From JACCZR01 sp963830065 (lineage in GTDB: Bacteria > Actinomycetota > Thermoleophilia > Solirubrobacterales > Thermoleophilaceae): 64,000 nucleotides of DNA. Location: positions 293,382 to 357,381 of the forward strand of contig CAWHLA010000007.1 of assembly GCA_963830065.1 (NCBI GenBank). Reading direction: 5' to 3'. The translations under genes were made by a program, and so were the position numbers. Position 1 is the stretch's first letter, and each line of letters opens with the position of its first letter. Below the pieces are notes generated by a model. That model searched no databases. It saw only the letters and a program-made list of their open reading frames with translations, and was not told the DNA's origin. This document shows positions 33,459 through 42,042 of the stretch, in pieces.

Positions 33459-34594
33459 CGCAGCCTCGGCAGGCCCAGCACGCGCTCGGCCACGATGTTC
33501 TTGAGGATCTCGGTGGTGCCGCCCTCGATCGAGTTCGCGCGGGCGCGCAGGAAGCGGTAGGTCCAGTTGTCGTCGTCGACCACGGGCGCCTCAGCGCCGC
33601 GGACGTCCATGGCCGCCTCGGTCAGCTCCTGGTTGAGGTCCGACCACTGCCACTTGCCCAGCGACCCCTCGGGCCCCGGCTGGCCTGTCTTCATGATCCC
33701 GGTGAGCGCGCGCAGCACGTTCAGCCGCAGCGACTCCGAGCCGATGTACAGCTGCGCAAGGCGCTGGCGGGCCACCGGGTCATCGCCGGCGCCCCGCTCG
33801 CGGGCCAGCTCGAGCAGCCGCGCAAAGTCGCGCTTGACCTGTCCCTGCAGCGCGAAGGCGAGGCCGCTGCGTTCGTGCATCAGCGTGGTGATGGCCACGC
33901 CCCAGCCGTTGCCCACGCCGCCGATCACGTTCTCCTCGGGGATCCGCGCCCCGTCCATGAACAGCTCGTTGAACTCCGCCTCGCCGGTGATCTGGGTCAG
34001 CGGGCTCACCTGCACCCCGTCCTGCTCCATGTCCATCAGGAAGTAGGTGAGGCCCTGGTGCTTGGGCGCGTCGGAGTCGGTTCGGGCCACGAGCATGCAC
34101 CACTTGGCGTGGTGGGCCAGCGTGGTCCAGACCTTCTGGCCGGTCACGCGCCATTCGCCGTTGTCCTTGACCGCCTTGGTCTTCAGGCTGGCCAGGTCCG
34201 AGCCGCTGTCGGGCTCGGAGAAGCCCTGGCACCAGATCTCCTCCCCGGACAGGATCGGCGCCACGAACCGCTCCTTCTGGGCGTCGGTGCCGTGGGCGAT
34301 CACGGTGGGCCCGCCCATGGCGAGGCCGAGCACGTTGGCCGGGGCGGGCGCGTCGGCGCGCACCATCTCGTCGGAGAAGATCGCCTGCTCCATCAGGCTC
34401 GCCCCGCGGCCGCCGTACTCCTCGGGCCAGGAAACGCCGGCCCAGCCGCCCTCGTTCAGCGTCCGCTGCCACTCGAGCGAGAACCGGAACGCGGCCTCGT
34501 CACCCGAGGGCGGCCTGCCTGGGTGGTTCGCCTCGAGCCACTCGCGCAGCTCGTCGCGGAAGGCCTGCTCGGAGGGGCTGAGCGAGAGGTCCAC
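33455..34594 (-). CDS. Acyl-CoA dehydrogenase, long partner subunit
   Basis: The 379-residue protein has S-W-P-E-E-Y-G-G-R-G, the flavin region W-C-Q-G-F-S-E-P-D-S-G-S-D-L-A-S-L, W-T-T-L-A-H-H-A-K-W, and a C-terminal S-I-E-G-G-T-T-E-I-L-K-N-I-V-A-E-R. It likely provides the catalytic half of a heteromeric dehydrogenase with the next gene. It lies 12 bp after a frameshifted SRPBCC gene on the same strand. Confidence 0.88.
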   Translation of the reverse strand: MDLSLSPSEQAFRDELREWLEANHPGRPPSGDEAAFRFSLEWQRTLNEGGWAGVSWPEEYGGRGASLMEQAIFSDEMVRADAPAPANVLGLAMGGPTVIAHGTDAQKERFVAPILSGEEIWCQGFSEPDSGSDLASLKTKAVKDNGEWRVTGQKVWTTLAHHAKWCMLVARTDSDAPKHQGLTYFLMDMEQDGVQVSPLTQITGEAEFNELFMDGARIPEENVIGGVGNGWGVAITTLMHERSGLAFALQGQVKRDFARLLELARERGAGDDPVARQRLAQLYIGSESLRLNVLRALTGIMKTGQPGPEGSLGKWQWSDLNQELTEAAMDVRGAEAPVVDDDNWTYRFLRARANSIEGGTTEILKNIVAERVLGLPRLR

Positions 34595-34606
34595 CGGGCG
34601 AGCAGG

Positions 34607-35046
34607 TTACCCGGCGCCCTCCAGCACCTGCTTCAGCGTGGCGCACTGGCTCGCGAACTGGCGCTTGAGCACGCGCTGTAGAACCGGCTGGGCGAGGCGC
34701 ATCGCCCCCGTGGGCTGCCCGTATCCGCGGAAGCGCATCAGCGTGCCGCCGCCCGCCGGCTCCAAGGCGATGTCCAGGTTTACCGGAACGCTGCCCTCGA
34801 CCACCTTTAGGCCGAAGGCGCGGCCGCGCTCGAAGGCCGACACCTCGACCACGGACTCGAGTTCCTTGCCGCCCGGGGCCCTGTGCACCTCGCGCAGGCG
34901 CGAGCCCACGCGCATCGGGCCCTCGTCCACCTGCTCGGCGGACACCGTGTTGGTCTGCCACGTCGAGAGCTTCCCGGGTCGGTGACATAGTCGAACACCT
35001 CCTCGGGCCCGCGGTCGATGGCGGTCTCGATCGTGAAGTCGATCAT
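34607..35046 (-). pseudogene. SRPBCC (START-like) family protein, frameshifted
   Basis: The ATG at 35046 (AGGAGG upstream) begins M-I-D-F-T-I-E-T-A-I-D-R-G-P-E-E-V-F-D-Y-V-T-D-P, a typical SRPBCC N-terminus. The fold continues in another frame as G-K-L-S-T-W-Q-T-N-T-V through F-R-G-Y-G-Q-P-T-G to a stop at 34607. One base is missing near 34972-34978 (CCCGGG). The intact gene would be about 147 residues with a hydrophobic ligand pocket. It may be a true pseudogene or a sequence error. Confidence 0.72.
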
Positions 35047-35110
35047 TCGGCCTCCTTGCTGGGGAGCTCAGGCCGCCGCCGCGCGACGGCGTGCACCCCA
35101 TTCAGAAATT

Positions 35111-35126
35111 CGTCAGCCGGCTGACG
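35111..35126. promoter_or_regulatory. 16-bp perfect palindrome between dehydrogenase and SRPBCC genes
   Basis: CGTCAGCC-GGCTGACG has no loop and lies 40 bp past the stop of the upstream dehydrogenase and 65 bp ahead of the SRPBCC start. It may be an operator for the SRPBCC/dehydrogenase operon or a terminator stem. Confidence 0.4.
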
Positions 35127-35165
35127 GCTTTGTCGCACGGGTGACGCGGTACACGGCCAGCGGGC

Positions 35166-36356
35166 CTAGTAGCTCTTCGGCAGGCCGAGGGAGTGCTCGG
35201 CCACGTAGTTGAGGATCATCTCCCGCGAGACCGGAGCGGTGCGGGTCAGGCGGGCGCCCCACCACAGGTCGCTGAGGCCGTACTCGAGCGCGAAGCCGTT
35301 GCCGCCGTGGGTCTGGATGGCCTGGTCGACGCACTTGATGGCCGCCTCGGCCGCGGCGTACTTGGCCATGTTGGCCGCCTCCCCCGCGCCGGGCGCGCCG
35401 GAGTCGTACAGCGCCGCTGCCTTCTGGGTCATGAGTCGCGCGAGCTCCAGCTCGATCTTCGCCTCGGCGAGCGGGTGGGACACGCCCTGGTGGGTGCCGA
35501 TCGGCTTGCCCCATACCTCGCGCTCGTTGGCGTAGGCGCTTGCCTTGGACAGCGCGTTGCGTCCGACCCCGCAGGCGATGGTGGCGCCCATGATCCGCTC
35601 GGGGTTCAGCCCGTCGAACACCGGGCCCAGACCGCCGTTCTCGCCGCCGATCAGCCGCTCCTCCTCGACCTCGACGCCGTCGAAGTAGAGGGTCCACTGC
35701 TGGTCGGGGCCCACGTAGGGCATGGGGATCACGTCGCGCGTGAAGCCGGGCGCGTCGACGTCCACGATCGCCAGCGAGGGGAGGCCGAGCTTGCCGTCGG
35801 GCAGCCGGGTGCGCGCCACCACCAGCACCGCGTCGGCGTGCTCGACGCCGGAGATGTAGGTCTTCTGCCCGTTGAGCACGAAGCTGCCGTTCGCCCCGCG
35901 CGCGAGCGAGGTGGAGATGTTGTGCGAGTTGGTGCCCGCGTCGGCCTCGGTGATCGCGAACGCGACCTTGGTCGTGCCGGCGGCGATGCCGGTGAGCCAG
36001 CGGTCCTTCTGCTCGTAGGTGCCGTGCTTGGCGAGGATGCTGCCGACGATCGCCGGCGACACCACGATCAGCAGCAGTGAGCTGCCGCCGGTGGCGATCT
36101 CCTCGCCCACCGCGGCCAGGCCCGACATGCCCAGCCCGCCCCCGCCCCACTCCTCGGGCAGGTTGACGCCCAGGTAGCCCTTCTCGGCCAGCGCGTTCCA
36201 CAGCTCGGTGGGCGGCTCGCCCGCCGCGTGCTTCTCGCGCGAGTAGTCGTGCCCAAACCCCGAGCAGATGCCCGCGACAGCCTCGCGGAGCATCACCTCC
36301 TCGGAGGAGGGGACGAGCGGGAGGACGGCGCCTTCGCCGTGCAGAGCGGTGGCCAT
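35166..36356 (-). CDS. Acyl-CoA dehydrogenase
   Basis: The 396-residue FAD enzyme starts at ATG 36356 (M-A-T-A-L-H-G-E-G). It has N-L-P-E-E-W-G-G-G-G-L-G-M-S, A-F-A-I-T-E-A-D-A-G-T-N-S-H, T-Y-I-S-G-V-E-H-A-D, and the C-terminal Q-T-H-G-G-N-G-F-A-L-E-Y-G-L-S-D-L-W. It oxidises an unknown acyl-CoA. The frame is open upstream into the kinase gene, but that is an accident of the kinase frameshift; the ATG gives the family-normal length. Confidence 0.88.
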   Translation of the reverse strand: MATALHGEGAVLPLVPSSEEVMLREAVAGICSGFGHDYSREKHAAGEPPTELWNALAEKGYLGVNLPEEWGGGGLGMSGLAAVGEEIATGGSSLLLIVVSPAIVGSILAKHGTYEQKDRWLTGIAAGTTKVAFAITEADAGTNSHNISTSLARGANGSFVLNGQKTYISGVEHADAVLVVARTRLPDGKLGLPSLAIVDVDAPGFTRDVIPMPYVGPDQQWTLYFDGVEVEEERLIGGENGGLGPVFDGLNPERIMGATIACGVGRNALSKASAYANEREVWGKPIGTHQGVSHPLAEAKIELELARLMTQKAAALYDSGAPGAGEAANMAKYAAAEAAIKCVDQAIQTHGGNGFALEYGLSDLWWGARLTRTAPVSREMILNYVAEHSLGLPKSY

Positions 36357-36396
36357 GAGGCGCAGGCTAGCCGCCCGCGGCCCGGGCCTCCTCGGC

Positions 36397-38018
36397 TCAG
36401 CCGGCTGCGCGTCGGGCGGCCTCGAGCTCCTTCTGAACCGTGCTCCGCTGGTTCGGGATCTGCAGACGGCGCTCGAGCACCGGAACCGCCTCCTCTGGCC
36501 GGCCACTAAGCCGCAGCGCCTTGCCCAGGTTGAACAGGGCGAAGGCGTACTGGATGTCTGTCGTGCCGCTCGGGAAGGAGGCGACCGAGCGCCGCAGGAT
36601 CGGCACGGCCTCGCCGGCCTTGCCGGCGTTGAGCAGGGCGAAGCCCTGACGGTTGAGGCGCGCGCCTTCGGCGGAGCCACCGCTTGCGCCCGGGCTCGGC
36701 GAGGTCGTCCCCTGATCGGTGCTCGCCGGAGGTGCGGCGCCGCGGTCGCCGCCACCGGCGTTCCCCGATCCGCCGCCACCCTGGTCGATGCGGTCGGCCT
36801 GGCCCGTGCCGGAAGGCTCGTCGCTCCCTCCTGAGGCGAGGACCACCGCTGCCACCACCACGGCCAGCGTGGCGATGGCGGCCACCAGCAGGAGCCGGGA
36901 GCCCCGCCTGAGCGTGGACGAGCGTGCCGCGTAGCGGTTCGGCGCGCTCGCCGGTGCCGGCTGCTGTGGCGCCGGGGTGGGGGTCCGTGGCGCCGGCGTG
37001 GGGGTCCGTGGCGCCGGCGTGGGGGTCCGTGGCGCCGGCGTGGGCGTGGGGGTCCGTGGCGCCGGCGTGGGCGTGGGGTCCGTGGCGCCGGCGTGGCGCC
37101 TGCGTCCTCCCCGGTGTCCGCCGCCGGCGGCGCCTGAGCCGCCGCCGCGCCGCCGGTGGCCGCTCGGGCAGCATCCAGAAGGTGCCGGGCGGTGGTCTCC
37201 TCACCGAGCGCCCGCGCCAGGTCCGAGGCGAGGTCGCAGGCCGATCCGGGCCGTGCTGCCGGGTCGCGGGCCATCCCGCGCCGGAGGACGTCCGCCGCCC
37301 CGGCGGGGGCGTGCTGCCAGGCCTCGCGGAGGTCCGGCGCCGGCTTGGCCGAGATCGCGTGCGCCACCTCCATCGGTGAACGGCCCTCGCGGGCCTTGCG
37401 CCCGGTCAGGACCTCGAAGGCCACCGTGGCCAGCGCGTAGATGTCGCTGGCCGGCGTGACCCGGTGGCCCTCGAGCTGCTCGGGCGCCATGTACGAGGCC
37501 GTGCCCAGCGCCTGGCCGCTGCGGGTGATGCGCGTCTGGTCGGCCGCGGTGGCAATGCCGAGGTCGGCGAGCTTCACCACTCCCCGTTCCCCGAGCAGCA
37601 CGTTCGCGGGCTTGACGTCGCGGTGGACGATCCCCGCCTCGTGGGCGTGCTCGAGCGCCGAGGAGACCGCGGCGATCACCTCCACGGCCCGGCGCGGGCG
37701 CAGTGGCCCGTCCATGATCGCGTGCCCGAGGGTCGACCCGTTCACGTACTCCATGACGATGAGGACACCCTCGTCGTCGGCCACGGTGTCGTAGACCCAC
37801 ACGAGGTTCGGGTGGTTGAGCGATGCCCCCAACTTCGCTTCGCGCGCGAAACGGCGCTCGGTGTCCTCGGGGCTGTCGGCGTGCAGGCGCTTGATCGCCA
37901 CCTGGCGGCCGAGGTTCTCGTCCTCGGCCAGGTAGACGGTGGCCATCCCGCCCCGGCCCAGTGCACGCACGATCCGGTAGCGGTCGCCCATGAGAGTCCC
38001 TGTCGCTCCAGCGGCCAT
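36397..38018 (-). pseudogene. Ser/Thr protein kinase with TM segment and TPR-like tail, frameshifted in its linker
   Basis: The N-terminal kinase domain is complete: G-R-G-G-M-A-T-V-Y-L-A, V-A-I-K, H-R-D-V-K-P-A-N-V-L-L, D-L-G-I-A-T-A and A-P-E-Q-L. It then enters a T-P-A-P-R-T-P repeat linker. A run of four G (37075-37078), where sister repeats have five, breaks the frame. In the corrected frame the linker continues, followed by a TM segment (A-A-I-A-T-L-A-V-V-V-A-A-V-V-L-A), a Gly/Ser-rich stretch and a TPR-like domain (A-F-A-L-F-N-L-G-K-A-L-R-L). The corrected length is about 540 residues. The indel may be an error or phase-variation-like slippage. Confidence 0.75.
36973..37095. repeat. 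Tandem 21-27 bp repeats encoding the kinase T-P-A-P-R linker
   Basis: Five or six units of the pattern GGGGGTCCGTGGCGCCGGCGT lie head to tail, two of them with a GGGCGT insert. On the minus strand they encode T-P-A-P-R-T-P/T-P-T-P. The G-runs are slippage-prone and one is a base shorter than the rest. Confidence 0.85.
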
Positions 38019-38055
38019 CAACTCTCCCGTGTACCCGCTCGCGGCGGGCGGCGAA

Positions 38056-39228
38056 CTACACGCGCTGAATCAGCGTGCCCGTGCCGAGGCCGCCACCGCA
38101 GCACATCGTCACGAGGCCGGTCTCCTTGTCGGAGCGCTCGAGCTCGTGCAGCAGGGTGGTCATCAGCCGGGCGCCGGTCGAGCCGAGCGGGTGGCCGAGG
38201 GCGATCGCGCCGCCGTTCACGTTGACGCGGTCCATGTCCGGGTCGAGCTCGCGGCGCCAGGCGGCGAGCACCGAGGCGAAGGCCTCGTTGATCTCGACCA
38301 GGTCGATGTCGTCCATCTTCATCCCGTTGCGATCGAGCAGCTTCCTGGTCGCCGGGATGGGGCCGGTCAGCATGATCACGGGGTCGACGCCCACGGTGGT
38401 CTGGTCGACGATCTTGGCCCGCGGCTCGAGGCCGAGCTCGTCGGCCTTCTCGCGCGACATGAGCAGCACCGCGGCGGCGCCGTCGGAGATCTGCGAGGAG
38501 TTGCCCGCCGTGACCTTGCCGTCCTCCTTGAAGGCCGGCTTGAGCTCGGCGAGCTTCTCCAGCGAGGTGTCGGGCCGGGGGCCCTGATCGGTCTGGTAGG
38601 TGTCGCCGTTGACCTGGAAGGGCACGATCTCGCGCTCGAAGCGGCCCTCCTCGGTGGCCTGGGCGGCCAGCTGGTGGGAGCGCAGGCCGATCTCGTCGAG
38701 CTCGGAGCGGGGGATCTCCCACTGGTCGGCGATCATCTCGGCCGACAGCCCCTGCGGGATCAGGTTGTACTTCTCGAGCAGCTCGGGCGAGAAGGCGGCG
38801 CCGTACTTGCCCTGGGTCTCGAAGCCGACGGAGAACGGGATGTGGCCCATGTGCTCCACGCCGGAGCCGATGACTGCGTCGTGCACTCCGGAGGCCACGA
38901 GGGCGGCGCCGAAGTTGATCGCCTGCTGCGCCGAGCCGCACTGGCGGTCGACGGTCGTGGCCGGCGTCTCGACCGGCAGCCCGGCCTCCAGCCACGCGTT
39001 GCGGCCGATGTTGAAAGCCTGCTCGCCGATCTGCTGGACGCAACCGGTGACTACGTCCTCCACCTGCTCGGGCTCGATCCCCGCGCGCTCGATGACCTCG
39101 GTGTAGGTCTTCGCCAGGAGCGCGTTGGGGTGGGTGTCCTTGTAGTAGCCCTTCTCCGGGTGGCCTCGCCCGATGGGCGTCCGAACCGCCTCCACGATGA
39201 CCACTTCACGGCCGTTCCCGTTCTGCAC
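38056..39228 (-). CDS. Acetyl-CoA acetyltransferase / 3-ketoacyl-CoA thiolase
   Basis: The 390-residue thiolase has the acylated cysteine in V-D-R-Q-C-G-S-A near residue 90, N-E-A-F-A-S-V, the histidine motif G-G-A-I-A-L-G-H-P-L-G-S-T-G-A-R, and the second cysteine in C-C-G-G-G-L-G-T-G. It cleaves 3-ketoacyl-CoA in the last beta-oxidation step. It is divergent from a hydroxyacyl-CoA dehydrogenase across the shared palindrome at 39269-39284. Confidence 0.92.
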   Translation of the reverse strand: MQNGNGREVVIVEAVRTPIGRGHPEKGYYKDTHPNALLAKTYTEVIERAGIEPEQVEDVVTGCVQQIGEQAFNIGRNAWLEAGLPVETPATTVDRQCGSAQQAINFGAALVASGVHDAVIGSGVEHMGHIPFSVGFETQGKYGAAFSPELLEKYNLIPQGLSAEMIADQWEIPRSELDEIGLRSHQLAAQATEEGRFEREIVPFQVNGDTYQTDQGPRPDTSLEKLAELKPAFKEDGKVTAGNSSQISDGAAAVLLMSREKADELGLEPRAKIVDQTTVGVDPVIMLTGPIPATRKLLDRNGMKMDDIDLVEINEAFASVLAAWRRELDPDMDRVNVNGGAIALGHPLGSTGARLMTTLLHELERSDKETGLVTMCCGGGLGTGTLIQRV

Positions 39229-39268
39229 CCGAGCCTCCGAAAGTCGCTTGTAGCGCTAGGTTACTCGA

Positions 39269-39284
39269 TTGACTGATGAGTCAA
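39269..39284. promoter_or_regulatory. Palindromic operator in the divergent beta-oxidation promoter
   Basis: TTGACT-GATG-AGTCAA is a perfect 6-4-6 palindrome that includes the ATG start (39276) of the rightward gene. The same core TTGACTGA..AGTCAA occurs at 12425-12440. A repressor bound here would block both thiolase and dehydrogenase. Confidence 0.68.
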
Positions 39285-40044
39285 CCAACGCCATCTGAGC
39301 CCCTCGGAATCCTCGGCAGCGGGGCGATCGCATGTGGTCTGGCGCGGATCGCGGGGACCGCCACGCTATGGGCTCGCAGCGAGGAATCGGCCGAGCGGAC
39401 GCGCGCCAAGGTGGCCGACGGAATCGCGGTCACCACGGACCTGAGCGACCTGTCTACGTGCGGGATCGTGGTGGAGGCGGTGGCCGAGGAGATGGAGGCC
39501 AAGCGCGTGCTGCTGGCCGAGCTGGGACGGGTCGTCGGGCCGGACGCCCTGATGGCCACGGTCACCTCCTCGCTGTCGGTTTCGGAGCTGGCCGAGGCCA
39601 GTGGCCACCCCGACCGCTTCGCCGCGCTGCACGTCTTCAACCCGGTGCACCGGATGGAGCTGGTCGAGCTCGCCTTCCCCGACGCCGCCGCCACCGACAC
39701 CCACGAGCGCATGCGCGCGCTGTGCGAGTCGATCGGCAAGACGGCGGTCGAGGTGCCCTGCGTCCCCGGCTTCGTGGTCAACCGGCTGCTGTTCCCCTAC
39801 CTGTTCTCGGCGGTGGAGCTGATGGACGACCAGGGCCTCGAGCCCGAGGCCGTCGACACGTGCATGCACCTCGGCGCCCACCACCCCCTGGGCCCGCTGG
39901 CCCTACTCGACCTGGTGGGGCTGGACGTCTCGGTGGCCATCGCCGACGCAATCGGCATCGACGGTTCCCCCACGCGTGCGCGAGATGGCCTCGGACGGCA
40001 AGCTGGGCCGAAAGTCCGGAGAGGGCTTCTACTCGTACGGCTGA
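39276..40044 (+). pseudogene. 3-hydroxyacyl-CoA dehydrogenase, frameshifted near its C-terminus
   Basis: The NAD domain opens L-G-I-L-G-S-G-A-I-A-C-G-L-A-R, with F-N-P-V-H-R-M-E-L-V-E and V-P-C-V-P-G-F-V-V-N-R-L-L-F-P-Y as in HBDH/FadB. After A-I-A-D-A-I-G-I the frame is lost. The normal end (V-P-P-R-V-R-E-M...L-G-R-K-S-G-E-G-F-Y-S-Y-G) lies in the next frame, ending at 40044. One extra G at about 39961-39964 explains it. The intact protein would be about 255 residues and oxidise 3-hydroxyacyl-CoA. The ATG is inside the palindrome, so the mRNA may be nearly leaderless. Confidence 0.78.
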
Positions 40045-40274
40045 GGCTGAGCGCCGGCGGCCAGGTCCCAGACCACGTCGGCCTCGCCGATGCCCTGAGC
40101 GCGGGCCAGCTCCGACACGGTCTCCCAGGGCAGGGTCGCGTCCGGCAGGTCGTCCCAGCGGGCGAAGTCCACGTTCTCCAGAGCCGCCTGCAGGCTGCCC
40201 CCGAGCTTCGGCTGGTCTCTCAGCAGCGCGCGTAGTGCGTTTCGCTGTGAGTCAGTTAGCCGGATCGACCACAT
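40029..40274 (-). CDS. Small hypothetical protein
   Basis: The 81-residue protein (M-W-S-I-R-L-T-D-S-Q-R-N-A-L-R-A-L-L) is hydrophilic and helical, with no known motif. Its start ATG is 44 bp from the end of the CNNM/CBS gene on the same strand. It overlaps the convergent dehydrogenase by 16 bp. The repeated W-D-D/W-E-T pattern is not diagnostic. Confidence 0.5.
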   Translation of the reverse strand: MWSIRLTDSQRNALRALLRDQPKLGGSLQAALENVDFARWDDLPDATLPWETVSELARAQGIGEADVVWDLAAGAQPQPYE

Positions 40275-40318
40275 GTCCTGTTCGCCGAAGGTAGGTCGGC
40301 GCGCGGACGGAACCCGGC

Positions 40319-41683
40319 TCAGGCCCCTTCGGTCGCCTCGCGCACCTCGAGGTCGGGCTCGGTCTCGGCGGCTTCGGTCGCCTCACGAGCGTGGTGGTCG
40401 CGGATGCGCACGGCCTCGATGCGGTTCTCGCGCACGGACTCCACGCGCAGGGAGTAGCCGTTGGCCCGTACCATGTCGCCCCGCTTGGGCAGCCGGCCCA
40501 GCTCGGCGAAGACGAAGCCGCCCACGGAGTTGAAGGCGTCCGAGCCGGCGGGCATGTCGAGCCCGTAGTCGGCGAGGTCGGTGATCGGCACGTGGCCGCG
40601 CACCCACCAGTCGCCGTTGGACAGCCGCCGGACCCCTGCCACCGCCGGGTCGGTCTCGTCGGCGATCTCGCCCACTACCTCCTCGACGATGTCCTCGATG
40701 GTCACGATGCCGGCGGTCCGGCCGTACTCGTCTACCACCACCGCCAGCGACATGCGCTCGCGCTGGAGCTCGCGGAGCAGGTCGTCGAGGGGCTTGGTCT
40801 CGGGAACGATGTGCGCGTCCTTGACGCTCTGCTCGATCGAGGCCTCGGGGCCCTCAACCATCATCCGCCGCGCCAGCGAGTTGGCGTGCACGATGCCGCG
40901 GATGCGGTCGTCGTTGCCGCCCTCGGTGACCACCAGGCGGGTGTGGCCCGAGTCCACGCAGCGGCGCAGAGCCTCCTCGGCGGTCTCGGAGACGTCGACG
41001 GTCACCACCGCCGGGATCGGGGTCATCACCTGGCGCGCCTCCTGCTCGTGCAGGTGGAAGACGCCGGAGAGCATGCCCGCCTCGTCCTCGTCGAGCTTGC
41101 CGCCGGTCACACTCTGGGCGATCAGCATCTTGAGATCGTCCGACGAGGAAGCCTCGTCGAACTCGGCCTCCGCGTTTACCCCGACCAGCCGCAGGATGCC
41201 GTTCGAGGCCTTGTTGAGGACCACGATGAACGGCTTGAAGACCACCCGGAACAGCTGGAGGCCGCGGGCAATGCGGCGGGCGATGTTCTCGGGATGGACG
41301 ATCGCGTAGATCTTCGGCACCTGCTCGCCGAGCGTGATGTGCAGTGAGGTGGTGATCAGGTAGGCGACGGCGAACGAGATCGCCAGCGTCACGCCGTGCG
41401 GCAAGGCCTCGCCCAAGAGCCCTTCGGCCAGGCTCGCGATCGCGGGCTCGCCGAGGAAGCCGATGCCGAGTGAGGTCAGCGTGATCCCGAGCTGGCAGGC
41501 CGACAGGTACTCGGGCAGGTCGTCCATCTGCTTCAGCGCGAGCTTGGCGCCGCCCTTGCCCTCCTCGGCCAGGGCCTGCATCTGTGGCTCGCGCGAGCGC
41601 ACGAGCGCGAACTCGGCCGCGACGAAAAAGCCGTTGAGGCCGACCAGCACTAGGACGCCGAGCAGGAGCAGGACCTGGGTCAC
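40319..41683 (-). CDS. CNNM/CBS-domain membrane protein (CorC/HlyC family)
   Basis: The 454-residue protein has an N-terminal DUF21/CNNM membrane domain (L-N-G-F-F-V-A-A-E-F-A-L-V-R and L-P-E-Y-L-S-A-C-Q-L-G-I-T-L-T-S-L-G), a pair of CBS domains (R-Q-V-M-T-P-I-P-A...V-V-V-D-E-Y-G-R-T-A-G-I-V-T) and a C-terminal CorC/HlyC domain. This family is linked to Mg2+ (or Co2+) efflux and adenine-nucleotide sensing. It is probably monocistronic. Confidence 0.9.
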   Translation of the reverse strand: MTQVLLLLGVLVLVGLNGFFVAAEFALVRSREPQMQALAEEGKGGAKLALKQMDDLPEYLSACQLGITLTSLGIGFLGEPAIASLAEGLLGEALPHGVTLAISFAVAYLITTSLHITLGEQVPKIYAIVHPENIARRIARGLQLFRVVFKPFIVVLNKASNGILRLVGVNAEAEFDEASSSDDLKMLIAQSVTGGKLDEDEAGMLSGVFHLHEQEARQVMTPIPAVVTVDVSETAEEALRRCVDSGHTRLVVTEGGNDDRIRGIVHANSLARRMMVEGPEASIEQSVKDAHIVPETKPLDDLLRELQRERMSLAVVVDEYGRTAGIVTIEDIVEEVVGEIADETDPAVAGVRRLSNGDWWVRGHVPITDLADYGLDMPAGSDAFNSVGGFVFAELGRLPKRGDMVRANGYSLRVESVRENRIEAVRIRDHHAREATEAAETEPDLEVREATEGA

Positions 41684-41757
41684 TCCCGGCTCCTATGCGG
41701 CTTGGGACTTCGAGGGAGCTCGTCGCTCATCCGCGGACGAGGCTCACGGTAGCAGTG

Positions 41758-42033
41758 CTAGAGCGCGTCGATCTTCCCTGCGAGCTCGAAGTCCGACGCG
41801 GTCAGCCCGCCCTCGGAATGAGTGCTGATCGTGACCGTCACCGTGTCCCAGGAGATGGCCAGATCGGGGTGGTGGCCCATGTCCTCGGCCACGGGCAGGA
41901 TCTCGTTGACGAACTCCACCGAGCCGGTGAACTGGTCGCGCTTGAAGTCCTTGGTGATGGCGTCCCCGTCGCGGCTCCAGCCGTCGAGGCCCGACAGGTT
42001 GTCCTCGATCTGCTCGTCGCTCAGAAGTGCCAT
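41758..42033 (-). CDS. Pterin-4a-carbinolamine dehydratase
   Basis: The 91-residue protein has the signature D-M-G-H-H-P-D-L-A-I-S-W-D-T-V-T-V near residue 55 and the N-terminal L-D-G-W-S-R-D-G-D. It regenerates the pterin cofactor of aromatic amino acid hydroxylases, though none is visible here. It starts at ATG 42033 and is divergent from the cobalamin-binding-type gene with only 9 bp between starts. Confidence 0.9.
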   Translation of the reverse strand: MALLSDEQIEDNLSGLDGWSRDGDAITKDFKRDQFTGSVEFVNEILPVAEDMGHHPDLAISWDTVTVTISTHSEGGLTASDFELAGKIDAL

Positions 42034-42042
42034 GGTTGCCCG

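Noticed and set aside
36973..37095. CRISPR-like array
   Set aside because: The repeats are contiguous, have no spacers and encode a T-P-A-P-R protein linker.
35166..38021. A 951-codon open frame joining the kinase and an acyl-CoA dehydrogenase
   Set aside because: The middle 200 codons are Arg/Pro filler from the wrong frame after the G-run slip; the real kinase C-terminus is in another frame and the dehydrogenase has its own ATG.
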